From an uncultured Clostridium sp. (GTDB taxonomy: Bacteria; Bacillota; Clostridia; TANB77; CAG-508): 37,994 nucleotides of DNA. The stretch's first letter is position 1, and each line of letters starts with the position of its first letter. The translations under genes and the position numbers were made by a program. The DNA lies in assembly GCA_946545015.1 (NCBI GenBank), contig CAMNMV010000007.1, positions 1-37,994 on the forward strand, in the 5' to 3' direction. The notes beneath the pieces are model-generated. The model ran no database searches, was not told the DNA's origin, and saw nothing but the letters and a program-made list of their open reading frames with translations. Positions 25,127 to 34,077 of this stretch are shown here, piece after piece.

Positions 25127-26176
25127 ATGAAAGAATTTTTAAGTAAAAATAAAATGTTATTAATATTATTTATGGCAATATTCTTTGTATTAATTCTTAC
25201 AAATAAATCAAATGCATCAAGTGAAAAATATGTTTTTATTGGTGATTCGAGAACTTATCAAATGATAGGTGGAGCTAAAAATGAATATGATTATGATTAC
25301 AACAAGATAACATCAGGAAGTGCTCAAAATTCATTTGCTAAAAAAATTATAAAATCTCATGCTATAGTAGGAGCTTGGTATCCAACATTTTTTACAAACA
25401 GTAATAGATTAAATAATATAAAACAAACTTTAAATACAGCTCCTGAAGGTACTAAAGTAATAGTATGGCTTGGAGTGAATGATTTAGCAAATACATATTA
25501 TTATGCAGATGGAAAATTAATAAATACATATGGAGGAACTCCTGCATTAAAGGCTAAAGAATATGTTGAACAAGTAAAACGATTGGCTAAAATATATAAT
25601 AAATTAAATTTTTATTATATTTCAATAGGAGCAGTAAATGAGAATAGATCATTTAACTATTATTCAAGATATTTAAATAATTCAAGAATAGACGAATTTA
25701 ATACTAATTTAAGGAAAAATATAGAAACATTAGGATTAACTAATTTACACTATGTTGATATAAATACACAAATAAAATCAAAAGTGGTAAGTACTAATAC
25801 AGGTGATGGATTACATTATTCAACAGACTTGTATAAGCAAATATCAGATTTAATTTATAAGGAAATTAATGGTAATACATCAGAAATTGTAAAAAATGAA
25901 GAAACACATATATTAGATTTTTCAAGAACAAAATCTGTATATAAATTCTATTCAACATCTTATTTGAAATCAGATAAAAATAATAAATTAAGACATATTG
26001 CAAATTCAAAAGCAACTCCAATAGTTTTAAAAAGTAAACAAAAAATAAAATTTTATACTAATAAAATTTATACTTTGAAAGTTAATAATAAAATTCAGAG
26101 ATTATACAAAGTAATAATAAATGGAAGAACAGGATATATAAATGTAAATTTATTAAATAGTAAGTTTTTTATATAG
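25127..26176 (+). CDS. Secreted SGNH/GDSL-type esterase with C-terminal SH3-like tail
   Basis: 349 residues. A signal peptide (about 1-31, hydrophobic core then SNASS) sends it outside. Block I is VFIGDSRTYQM with Ser41 as nucleophile; WLGVNDLAN (about 114-122) carries the block-III Asn; and the catalytic Asp227-x-x-His230 is in DGLHYS. The SGNH hydrolase spans about 33-245. The rest (about 255-349) is basic and beta-rich (LRHIANSKATPIVLK ... GRTGYINVNLL), like a bacterial SH3 cell-wall-binding domain. Likely deacetylates wall or capsule sugars. It has a perfect consensus promoter, so probably steady high expression. Confidence 0.92.
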   Translation: MKEFLSKNKMLLILFMAIFFVLILTNKSNASSEKYVFIGDSRTYQMIGGAKNEYDYDYNKITSGSAQNSFAKKIIKSHAIVGAWYPTFFTNSNRLNNIKQTLNTAPEGTKVIVWLGVNDLANTYYYADGKLINTYGGTPALKAKEYVEQVKRLAKIYNKLNFYYISIGAVNENRSFNYYSRYLNNSRIDEFNTNLRKNIETLGLTNLHYVDINTQIKSKVVSTNTGDGLHYSTDLYKQISDLIYKEINGNTSEIVKNEETHILDFSRTKSVYKFYSTSYLKSDKNNKLRHIANSKATPIVLKSKQKIKFYTNKIYTLKVNNKIQRLYKVIINGRTGYINVNLLNSKFFI

Positions 26177-26184
26177 AATAGAAC

Positions 26185-26213
26185 AAAAAAGCCTAAAGAA
26201 TTAGGCTTTTTTT
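26185..26213 (+). terminator. Intrinsic terminator after the SGNH esterase gene
   Basis: AAAAAAGCCTAA / TTAGGCTTTTTT, AGAA loop, followed by a T run. Confidence 0.88.
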
Positions 26214-26274
26214 AATGGGGGATTTTCAGACGGGATTTTATTACAAGTTATGAATATATAATTGAATACTTGAC

Positions 26275-26303
26275 TTGCAATTTTGGAATATTCATTGTAT
26301 AAT
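26275..26303 (+). promoter_or_regulatory. Sigma-A promoter of the SNF2 gene
   Basis: TTGCAA (26275-26280), 17 bases, TATAAT (26298-26303). The -35 and the four T after it are identical to the M23 peptidase promoter at 18314. Confidence 0.65.
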
Positions 26304-26330
26304 ATTTAAACGAAGTAAAGGAGTAGAGCT

Positions 26331-29300
26331 ATGCCAAACCAGAACTTAAATAAAAATTTTAATAAAATAGTCAATATATTATATAATGAAGAAATAGAAA
26401 ATATAGAAGGTGAAGAAGGAATTGTTATTGAAAAAGATGCAATTACTCTAGAACCTCAAATTTTATATGATAAATTTTCAGGAAATATGAAAGTAGAATT
26501 CTTAATTGGGAAAAGTAAAATGCATAAGATAAAAAATTTATCAGAATTTTATACAAGAATAATAAACAAAGAAAAATATAAATATAGAGAAGGATTACAG
26601 TTTGTACATACCGAAGAGGCTTTTAGTAAAGAAAGTCAAGGACTATTAAGATTTATTATGAAATATGCTGAAATGATAAAATTTGCAAATTCAAATTCAA
26701 ATAGTAATTATAAATATTATGGAAAAGCATTAAATGAAAATACTATAATGCTAGGAAATAGCGGAATAGATGAAATATTTGAATTATTAAAAGATAAAGA
26801 AGTTAAGTTTTTTAAAGATGCAAAAGAAGAAAAGGTAAAATTTGTTGAGAAAAATCCTAAGATTGAATTTATATTAAAGCAATTAACTGATGAAGAATTT
26901 ATAATAGAGCCTAATACAGATATATATAAAATAATTATGATAAAGGGAAAAGATTATAAATATATTTTATTTGATAAAAAATTATATAGATGTGATAAAG
27001 ATTATGAAAATACAGTAATTAAACTTATTGATATGTTTAGGCAAAATTATTTAACAGAAGTAACTCTAGAAAAGAAAGATTTATCGCAATTTTTCTCTAT
27101 TGTTATGCCTAAAATGAAAAATTCTATAAAAATAAAAAATATAGACGAATCTGATTTGGAAGAATATAAACCAAAACAATTAGAGGTAAAAGTATTTCTT
27201 GACTTTGATAAAGCTGGTAATGTGATTTCTGAAGTCAGTTTTAGATACGGAAAACTAGAGTTTAATCCATTAGATGAATCTGCAAAAATCAATATTCCAA
27301 GGAATGTAATAGAAGAAACTAAAGCATTAAACATATTTAGAAAAACAGGATTTATGTTTGATGTAAAGAATTTAAGATTTATATTGCCAGATGATGAAAA
27401 GATATTTAATTTCTTATCAGATGAAATACAACAGTATATTAGTAAGTTTGATGTTTTAGTGACAGATAATTTTAAGACAAAGCAAATTAAAAGTTTGAAA
27501 ATAGGAAATGTAGGAATAAAAATCCAAAATGATTTATTAGAAATTAATTTGGATGATTTAAATATTGATATAAAAGAATTAAAGGAAGCTGTTGAAAAAT
27601 ACGAATTAAAGAAAAAATATTATAGACTAAAAGATGGCAGTTTCCTAAATTTAGAAAATAGCAATGAAGTAGATTTTTTTGATAAATTAATAAATGGAAT
27701 GGATGTAAGCTATAAAGATTTACAAAAAGGAGAAATTACGCTTCCTATAAACAGAACAATGTATCTAAACGTAATACTAAAAAAAATAAAATCTACTCCA
27801 ATTACCAAAAATGATGAATACAGAAATGTAGTAACAAGTTTGGATAAAAATCAAATTGAAGAAGTGGCAGTTCCAGAAGAATTGAACTTAACTTTAAGAC
27901 ATTATCAAAAAACAGGTTATAAATGGTTGAAAGTTTTGGATACATATAAATTTGGAGGTATTTTAGCAGATGATATGGGACTTGGTAAAACAATTCAAAT
28001 ATTATCAGTTATATTAGATTATGTTAAAAACTATAGTAATAAACAAAATATGTATGAAGGTCAAGAAACTTTAAATACAAAAAGAGCAAGTTTGGTAATT
28101 GCTCCTAGTTCATTGACATTAAATTGGAAAAAAGAAGCTAGTAAATTTGCTGAAGATTTAAATGTTTTAGTAATTAGGGGGAATTTACAAGAAAGAAAAG
28201 CACTTATATCAAAAATAAATGAATATGATTTAATTATTACATCATATGATTTGTTAAAAAGAGATATAGATTTATATAAAAATCTTGATTATAAATTTAA
28301 ATTTATAATTGCTGATGAAGCACAATATTTAAAAAATAGTAATACTCAAAATGCTAAAGCAATTAAAGAATTAAAAGCTGAAACAAGATATGCTTTAACT
28401 GGGACACCAATTGAAAATTCATTAGCTGAATTATGGTCAATATTCGATTTTATAATGCCAGGATATTTGTATACATATAAAAAATTTAAAACAATGTATG
28501 AAATACCAATTGTAAAAGATGATGATAAGAATAGTTTAGAAAAATTAAGAACATTAATAGAACCTTTTGTATTAAGAAGAACTAAAAAAGAAGTTTTAAC
28601 TGAATTACCAGAAAAAGAAGTAACAGTTCTTGAAAGTGAAATGCAAGAAGAACAACAACAAATATATTTATCATATTTAGCAAATGTAAAAGAAGATGTT
28701 GCAAACTTGATACAAGAAAATAATTATGGACGTAATCAGATGAAAGTTTTAGCAGCACTTACTAGACTTAGACAAATTTGTTGTCATCCAGGTTTATTTA
28801 TAAAAGATTATAAAGGTGAAAGTAGTAAATTAGAACAATGTATGGAAATTGTTGAAGAAGCTGTAAATGGCGGACACAAAATATTGTTATTTTCATCATA
28901 TACATCAATGCTTGGAATAATAGAAGAACAATTAAAAGAAAAAAATATAAAATACTTCAAATTGGTTGGTTCAACAAAAGTTGAAGAAAGAATTAGTTTA
29001 GTAGATGAGTTTAATTCAAATGAGGAAATAAAAGTATTTTTAATTTCATTAAAAGCAGGAGGAACTGGACTTAACTTAACTGGAGCAGATATGGTTATTC
29101 ATTATGATCCATGGTGGAATTTATCTACTGAAAATCAAGCAACAGACAGAGCTTATAGAATAGGTCAAAAAAACAATGTACAAGTTTATAAATTAATTAC
29201 TAAAAATTCAATAGAGGAAAAAATCTATGAATTACAACGTAAAAAAGAAACACTTATAGATAATGTGTTAGATACGAAAACAACATTTATTAATAAACTT

Positions 29301-29333
29301 TCTAAAGAAGATATAATGAGCTTGTTTGAATAG
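26331..29333 (+). CDS. SNF2-family helicase/ATPase (bacterial type)
   Basis: 1000 residues. An N-terminal 520-residue region is like the bacterial SNF2-associated domain but lacks the Cys/His SWIM zinc finger often found at the start of this family. The helicase core follows: LADDMGLGKT (Walker A/motif I, about 547-554), DEAQ (motif II, 662-665, Gln for the usual His), TGTPIENSL (motif III), then the second RecA domain with KAGGTGLNLTGAD and QATDRAYRIGQ (motifs V and VI). ATP-driven DNA translocation is expected; the bacterial partner is usually unknown (RapA-like roles in recycling RNA polymerase are possible). trmFO follows by 40 bases. Confidence 0.95.
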   Translation: MPNQNLNKNFNKIVNILYNEEIENIEGEEGIVIEKDAITLEPQILYDKFSGNMKVEFLIGKSKMHKIKNLSEFYTRIINKEKYKYREGLQFVHTEEAFSKESQGLLRFIMKYAEMIKFANSNSNSNYKYYGKALNENTIMLGNSGIDEIFELLKDKEVKFFKDAKEEKVKFVEKNPKIEFILKQLTDEEFIIEPNTDIYKIIMIKGKDYKYILFDKKLYRCDKDYENTVIKLIDMFRQNYLTEVTLEKKDLSQFFSIVMPKMKNSIKIKNIDESDLEEYKPKQLEVKVFLDFDKAGNVISEVSFRYGKLEFNPLDESAKINIPRNVIEETKALNIFRKTGFMFDVKNLRFILPDDEKIFNFLSDEIQQYISKFDVLVTDNFKTKQIKSLKIGNVGIKIQNDLLEINLDDLNIDIKELKEAVEKYELKKKYYRLKDGSFLNLENSNEVDFFDKLINGMDVSYKDLQKGEITLPINRTMYLNVILKKIKSTPITKNDEYRNVVTSLDKNQIEEVAVPEELNLTLRHYQKTGYKWLKVLDTYKFGGILADDMGLGKTIQILSVILDYVKNYSNKQNMYEGQETLNTKRASLVIAPSSLTLNWKKEASKFAEDLNVLVIRGNLQERKALISKINEYDLIITSYDLLKRDIDLYKNLDYKFKFIIADEAQYLKNSNTQNAKAIKELKAETRYALTGTPIENSLAELWSIFDFIMPGYLYTYKKFKTMYEIPIVKDDDKNSLEKLRTLIEPFVLRRTKKEVLTELPEKEVTVLESEMQEEQQQIYLSYLANVKEDVANLIQENNYGRNQMKVLAALTRLRQICCHPGLFIKDYKGESSKLEQCMEIVEEAVNGGHKILLFSSYTSMLGIIEEQLKEKNIKYFKLVGSTKVEERISLVDEFNSNEEIKVFLISLKAGGTGLNLTGADMVIHYDPWWNLSTENQATDRAYRIGQKNNVQVYKLITKNSIEEKIYELQRKKETLIDNVLDTKTTFINKLSKEDIMSLFE

Positions 29334-29373
29334 TGTAAAAAATAATATTATAATAAAAGGTAAGGGAAAATAA

Positions 29374-30819
29374 ATGGATTATATAACAATAATAGGTGGT
29401 GGATTAGCAGGTTGTGAAGCTGCATATCAAATAGCCAAAAATGGAATAAAAGTAAAATTATATGAAATGAAACCCAATAAATTTACTGAGGCACATAGCA
29501 ATGAAAATTTAGCTGAAATTGTTTGTAGTAATTCATTTAAATCAAATCTACTAACAAATGCATGCGGATTATTAAAAGAAGAATTAAGAAGATTAGATTC
29601 TTTACTAATTAAAATTGCTGATGAAACTAAAGTACCAGCAGGTCAAGCTCTTGCTGTTGATAGAGAAGAATTTGCCAAAAGAGTAACGAAAATAATTGAG
29701 AGTAATCCATTAATAGAAATAATTAATGAGGAAGTAACTGATAAATTAGAAGAAATTGCAAATAATGGTATAGTAATTATAGCTACAGGACCATTAACAT
29801 CTTCTGGATTATCAGAACAAATTCAAAAAATAACAGGACAAGATAAATTTTATTTCTATGATGCTGCGGCACCAATTGTTAATAAAGAAAGTATAGATTT
29901 TGATATAGCTTTTTATGGTGATAGATATTCACAAGAAAAGCAAAAAGAAGAAACAATTGAAGAATGGCATAAAAGGTTAAAAGAACAAGATAAAGCAGAA
30001 CAAAGTTATATTAATTTACCTATGGATCAAGAAGAATATGAAGAATTCTGGAAAAATCTAGTAGAGGCAGAAGTTGTTACACTACATGAATTTGAAAAAC
30101 GAGAAATATTTGAAGGATGTATGCCAATAGAAGTAATGGCAAAAAGAGGAATTGATACTTTAAGATTTGGGCCATTAAAACCAGTAGGATTTGATGATCC
30201 AAGAACAGGAAGAAGACCATATGCTATTGTTCAATTAAGACAAGATGATAAAGTGGCTAGTATGTATAATTTAGTAGGTTTTCAAACAAATTTAAAATAT
30301 GGAGAACAAAAAAGAGTGTTTAGTATGATACCTGGACTTAGCAATGCTGAATTTGTTAAATATGGTGTAATGCATAGAAATACTTATATAAATTCCCCAG
30401 AATTGTTAGATGAAACATATAATTTAAAAAGTAATACTAATATTTATTTTGCCGGCCAAATAACAGGAGTAGAAGGTTATGTTGAATCAATATCTTCAGG
30501 AATGGTTGCTGCACTAAATGCAATAAATGATTTTAGAAAAATAGAAGATAAAGAGGAAAATTTCTCAAGAATAATTTTTTCAGAAAATACAATGATTGGA
30601 AGTTTAGCAAAATATATATCAACTCCAAATAAAAAATTCCAACCAATGAATGCTAATTTTGGAATACTTCCAGAACTAGAAGGTAAAAAAATAAGAGATA
30701 AAAAACAAAGATATATGGAATTTTCAAAAAGAAGTCTAGAAACTTTGGATAAGAAGCGGTTTTTAGGGCTTCTTTTTAATTTCGAATTTAAAGTGATTTT
30801 TTATGTAAAACTGTTGTAA
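29374..30819 (+). CDS. trmFO: tRNA (uracil-5-)-methyltransferase, folate/FAD-dependent, with extended 3' end
   Basis: Makes ribothymidine at position 54 of tRNA using methylene-tetrahydrofolate. FAD-binding GGGLAGCE at 8-15; the two reactive Cys are Cys51 (IVCSNSFKS) and Cys249 (FEGCMPIEV). The conserved GYVESISSG also matches. Family length is about 435-460; this frame is 481. The last about 22 residues (from KKRFLGLLF) come from a terminator hairpin (30751-30777) and the -35 of the next gene, so they are probably not original. A TAA one frame off (30750-30752) abuts the hairpin, suggesting a one-base deletion. Confidence 0.93.
   Translation: MDYITIIGGGLAGCEAAYQIAKNGIKVKLYEMKPNKFTEAHSNENLAEIVCSNSFKSNLLTNACGLLKEELRRLDSLLIKIADETKVPAGQALAVDREEFAKRVTKIIESNPLIEIINEEVTDKLEEIANNGIVIIATGPLTSSGLSEQIQKITGQDKFYFYDAAAPIVNKESIDFDIAFYGDRYSQEKQKEETIEEWHKRLKEQDKAEQSYINLPMDQEEYEEFWKNLVEAEVVTLHEFEKREIFEGCMPIEVMAKRGIDTLRFGPLKPVGFDDPRTGRRPYAIVQLRQDDKVASMYNLVGFQTNLKYGEQKRVFSMIPGLSNAEFVKYGVMHRNTYINSPELLDETYNLKSNTNIYFAGQITGVEGYVESISSGMVAALNAINDFRKIEDKEENFSRIIFSENTMIGSLAKYISTPNKKFQPMNANFGILPELEGKKIRDKKQRYMEFSKRSLETLDKKRFLGLLFNFEFKVIFYVKLL
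30751..30777 (+). terminator. Intrinsic terminator inside the trmFO reading frame
   Basis: AAGAAGC, a 10-base loop, GCTTCTT, then TTT. It lies before the present trmFO stop (30817-30819), which is unusual and supports a shifted end of that gene. Confidence 0.65.
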
Positions 30820-30842
30820 AAACTGGTAAAATATGCTATAAT
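30814..30842 (+). promoter_or_regulatory. Extended -10 promoter of the 30886 gene, -35 overlapping the trmFO stop
   Basis: TTGTAA (30814-30819) covers the trmFO stop codon; 17 bases with TGC before TATAAT (30837-30842). Strong match. Confidence 0.75.
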
Positions 30843-30885
30843 AAAGTATAGGAGTGTATTTTTTAGAAGTACGGAGGGAGAAAAA

Positions 30886-33213
30886 ATGAGTAAAGATAAA
30901 TTTAATGAAATACTAAAAGATTTAGCAACTCAAAAACAAAGCGTTATAGAACAAACTGAAAAATTGGAAGAGAAAAAGAATAATAGAATATTATCGTTAG
31001 ATTCAAAAGACCCAAATTATAAGGCTTTTGAACCAGAAATTAAAAAATTAAATGACAAAATAAAAGCTGATGAAAAGAAAATCGGAGATAGTAAGAAGAA
31101 GATTGAGTCTGGATTATCAAGTGCTAAAACTTCAAGAAAGAAAGAATTAAATAGTAGAGCTAAAATTCTTGCTGAAGCTGTAAAGGTAGAAGATGATAAA
31201 ATAAAAGAAGAAGTGGAGAAAATTGAAAAGGAACAAGAAGAATTAAATAAAAAAAGATCTGAAACTGTTAAAAAAATCGCAGATTTGAAAAAGAAAAAAG
31301 GAAGTAATGATCCCAATATTGATGTTAATGCAATAGATGGGGAGATAGCAGCACTTGAGAAAGATGCCAAAATGTTTGCTAATCAACATGCTGATAATGA
31401 CTTACGTTTAACATTTTTAAAAATGTCAAAACAACAGCTAATGGATGAATATATGGAGATTAAAGATGAAATCTCTAAAGTTAATGCATTGACTTATGAT
31501 GATTTTGATAAGGAATTTAAAGAAAAAGAAGAAAAACCAGTTCAAACACAAACTCAAAATCAAACACAGACACAAGGACAACCATATCAATATTATGGAC
31601 AACCTGTATATGGTGGATATGATTGGTCAGGACAACAACCAATGCAACAGCCAGCGCAACAAAGTGCACAAACTCAAAATAATGGAACTAGAACAACACA
31701 AGAAGCCAAAGAACCAATAGCACCAAAACCAGATCCAACAAAACATCAAGAACCACCAAAAAGAGATAAAAATCAAAAAGTAGAAGTAAAATTAAATGAT
31801 GATGGAACTATAACATATAAATATGGAGATATTAACGCTACTTATAATTTTAAAGATTATAAAGCCAGTAAGGCAGATGTAATTGCTAGAGCAAAGAGAA
31901 ATTTTGGCAATGAAGGAAAAGAAATCGCAGAAGAAAGAATAGAACCATTATTAATGAAATTTATACTTGAAAAGGTGAAAGATGGACAATTATATAATTC
32001 TTTATTAAAAAAATATATGGATGGCGAAGACTTAGATAAAAAATTTGCTCAATATGATATGACAAATGTGAAACCAGCTACATTTTTTCTTTCTGATGAT
32101 AAATGGGCAGAAGTTGCTGAAAAAGCAGCAGATAGTGGTTTTGAAGTTAAAGGATATGTATCTAAAAAACAATTAGAAAAACAAAAGAAAGAAGCAAAAG
32201 AAAGAAAAGAAGCCAAAAAAGAAGCAAAAAAAGAAAATGAATTACCAAAAGGATATACATACAAAGATTTTTGTGAAAAATGTAAAAATGGAAAAAATCC
32301 GTTAGGAGAAAAATGGGATGAATTCTTTAAAACTATGGTTGATAAAGGATCTATAGATAAAGCAGAAGTAGAACAAGAAAAAGAAAACATTTATAATAGT
32401 TTATTACAAGAAGTAAGAAAACAAATGAAAGATACAAAAACTGTTGATATAAATGCATTGTTAAGAAATGCTGAAAAGTGGAGTGATAAAGAAATAAAAT
32501 TACCGGATGGCCAAAATGCTAAATTTAATGATGTTTTTGTATTATATATGTTCAGAGAATATTCTACAGCTTCTAAAGTTTTTGAATATATAAAGGAAAC
32601 TTTACCTAAAAAAGAACAAACTCAAATAGATGTTGATAAAATAAAACATTTAGAAGAGTTGAGGAAAGAGGAAGCTGAAGCAAAGAAAAAGACACGCGAT
32701 GATGAATGGAAAAATGGTAATAAAGTTGATAATGAAAAAATACCTGATGAACTTGAATTTTCAAAATTCTATACAAAACACGATAATGGCGAAAAACCAT
32801 TAGGAGAAAAATGGAAAAATCTATATGAAAATTACAAAAGTGCTAATAAAGGTATAGTACTCGAAAATACATATAACGAATTAATGAAATGTGTATTAAA
32901 TAAGATGAAAGATAATACTAGACCAATATCAACTCAAGCTATTTATGATGTTGTAAAATCACAAATGGGAGATTTTAAAGCAAAATATACTAATGCGGAT
33001 GGTAAAGAAGTATATTTTGAAGAAGAGTTATTAAATAGTGTACTAGATGATAAAGATGGATTAAAGAAAATGTTAGAATATGCAAAAACAGGTTTAAGTA
33101 AAGAAGAACAAGAAAAAGTAGATATTGATGAAATAAAAACAATTAGTGAAGAAAAAGAAAAAGAAGAAGAGAAAAAGAAAGAAGCAGAAAAAGAAAGAAC
33201 AAATGCTGGATAA
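30886..33213 (+). CDS. Large unrecognised coiled-coil protein with duplicated C-terminal domain
   Basis: 775 residues, no signal or membrane span. Layout: a Lys/Glu coiled coil (about 1-215); a Gln/Thr/Pro/Tyr-rich flexible linker (about 218-275); a mixed domain (about 298-450) starting KVEVKLNDDGTITYKYGD; then two related units at about 452-595 and 618-760 joined by Glu/Lys helices. Shared landmarks in both units: an NG-x-x-PLGEKW segment, an N-x-YN-x-L helix, MKD, a DG-turn, a K-x-x-EY or E-Y-I-K helix and an EEQ/KEQ-x-x-x-DxDxIK end. The ribosome site GGAGGGAG and a strong promoter say it is expressed. I do not recognise it. Domain shape suggests a cytoplasmic scaffold. Confidence 0.8.
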   Translation: MSKDKFNEILKDLATQKQSVIEQTEKLEEKKNNRILSLDSKDPNYKAFEPEIKKLNDKIKADEKKIGDSKKKIESGLSSAKTSRKKELNSRAKILAEAVKVEDDKIKEEVEKIEKEQEELNKKRSETVKKIADLKKKKGSNDPNIDVNAIDGEIAALEKDAKMFANQHADNDLRLTFLKMSKQQLMDEYMEIKDEISKVNALTYDDFDKEFKEKEEKPVQTQTQNQTQTQGQPYQYYGQPVYGGYDWSGQQPMQQPAQQSAQTQNNGTRTTQEAKEPIAPKPDPTKHQEPPKRDKNQKVEVKLNDDGTITYKYGDINATYNFKDYKASKADVIARAKRNFGNEGKEIAEERIEPLLMKFILEKVKDGQLYNSLLKKYMDGEDLDKKFAQYDMTNVKPATFFLSDDKWAEVAEKAADSGFEVKGYVSKKQLEKQKKEAKERKEAKKEAKKENELPKGYTYKDFCEKCKNGKNPLGEKWDEFFKTMVDKGSIDKAEVEQEKENIYNSLLQEVRKQMKDTKTVDINALLRNAEKWSDKEIKLPDGQNAKFNDVFVLYMFREYSTASKVFEYIKETLPKKEQTQIDVDKIKHLEELRKEEAEAKKKTRDDEWKNGNKVDNEKIPDELEFSKFYTKHDNGEKPLGEKWKNLYENYKSANKGIVLENTYNELMKCVLNKMKDNTRPISTQAIYDVVKSQMGDFKAKYTNADGKEVYFEEELLNSVLDDKDGLKKMLEYAKTGLSKEEQEKVDIDEIKTISEEKEKEEEKKKEAEKERTNAG

Positions 33214-33238
33214 TATTTTAAGTATTATAGCACATTAT

Positions 33239-33277
33239 AAAAAACTTGGGGAAATTGTATTTCCCTAAGTTTTTTTG
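33239..33277 (+). terminator. Intrinsic terminator after the 30886 gene
   Basis: AAAACTTGGGGAAA pairs with TTTCCCTAAGTTTT (one G-T pair), followed by more T. Confidence 0.85.
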
Positions 33278-33287
33278 GCTTTTTGTA

Positions 33288-33316
33288 TTGAAAAAAATGC
33301 AAAAATATGGTAAAAT
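33288..33316 (+). promoter_or_regulatory. Extended -10 promoter of the ABC exporter operon
   Basis: TTGAAA (33288-33293), 17 bases ending TGG, TAAAAT (33311-33316). Confidence 0.65.
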
Positions 33317-33339
33317 AGAAGAAGTACAATTTAATGGTG

Positions 33340-33375
33340 AAAGGAGTTGAAGCCTAGTTAAAAAACTAGGGAAGG
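33340..33375 (+). promoter_or_regulatory. Ribosome site split from the start codon by a hairpin (ABC ATPase)
   Basis: AAAGGAG at 33340-33346 is 29 bases from the ATG, too far to act. Between them lies a perfect 7-bp hairpin CCTAGTT-AAAA-AACTAGG (33353-33370). With the hairpin folded, the distance falls to about 11 bases. A second, poor site (GGGAAGG) touches the ATG with no space. Confidence 0.55.
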
Positions 33376-34077
33376 ATGGATTTTATAGAAATTAGAAATT
33401 TAACAAAAACATATACATCAGGTGACATAGAAGTAAATGCAGTAAAAGATGTATCATTTAATATCAAAAGAGGAGAAGTTGTAGTAATTGTAGGAGAAAG
33501 TGGAGCAGGAAAAACTACATTATTAAATTTGCTAGGTGGTATGGATACACCAACAGAAGGACAAATATTAATTGACGGTAAAGATATATCAAATTACAAT
33601 GAAAAACAACTTACACAATACAGAAGAGAAGATATAGGATTTGTATTTCAGTTCTATAATTTAGTTCAAAATTTAACAACAATAGAAAATGTGGAATTAG
33701 CCACACAAATATGTAAAAATGCTAAAAATCCAAAAACAATATTAACTCAAGTAGGACTTTCACATAGAATAAATAATTTTCCATCTCAATTATCAGGTGG
33801 AGAACAACAAAGAGTTTCAATAGCTAGAGCTATTGCTAAAAATCCAAAATTACTATTATGCGATGAACCAACGGGGGCTTTGGATTATAAAACAGGTAAA
33901 GAAGTATTGAAATTATTACAGGATACAGCTAGAAAAAGTGGTATGACAGTTTTAATAATCACACATAACCAAGCAATTGCACCAATGGCAGACAGAATAA
34001 TAAAAATGAAAAGTGGAGAAATCGAGAGAAATTTAATTAACAAAAATGTAAAATCCATAGAAGAGGTAGAGTGGTAA
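33376..34077 (+). CDS. ABC transporter ATP-binding protein (MacB/LolD type)
   Basis: 233 residues. Walker A GESGAGKT (40-47), signature LSGGEQQR, Walker [12 protein letters not shown], then the switch His in LIITHN. This is the ATPase of the FtsX-like exporters (MacB/LolD/BceA family) that move lipoproteins, peptides or antimicrobials from the membrane outward. Its stop overlaps the permease start (TAATG), so the two make one transporter. The ribosome site is separated from the ATG by a hairpin (see that entry). Confidence 0.95.
   Translation: MDFIEIRNLTKTYTSGDIEVNAVKDVSFNIKRGEVVVIVGESGAGKTTLLNLLGGMDTPTEGQILIDGKDISNYNEKQLTQYRREDIGFVFQFYNLVQNLTTIENVELATQICKNAKNPKTILTQVGLSHRINNFPSQLSGGEQQRVSIARAIAKNPKLLLCDEPTGALDYKTGKEVLKLLQDTARKSGMTVLIITHNQAIAPMADRIIKMKSGEIERNLINKNVKSIEEVEW

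Noticed and set aside
31017..32800. Several frames of 61-117 codons on the minus strand and +1 frame under the 30886 gene
   Set aside because: They are by-products of Lys/Glu/Gln-rich codons in the real frame; low complexity and no start signals.
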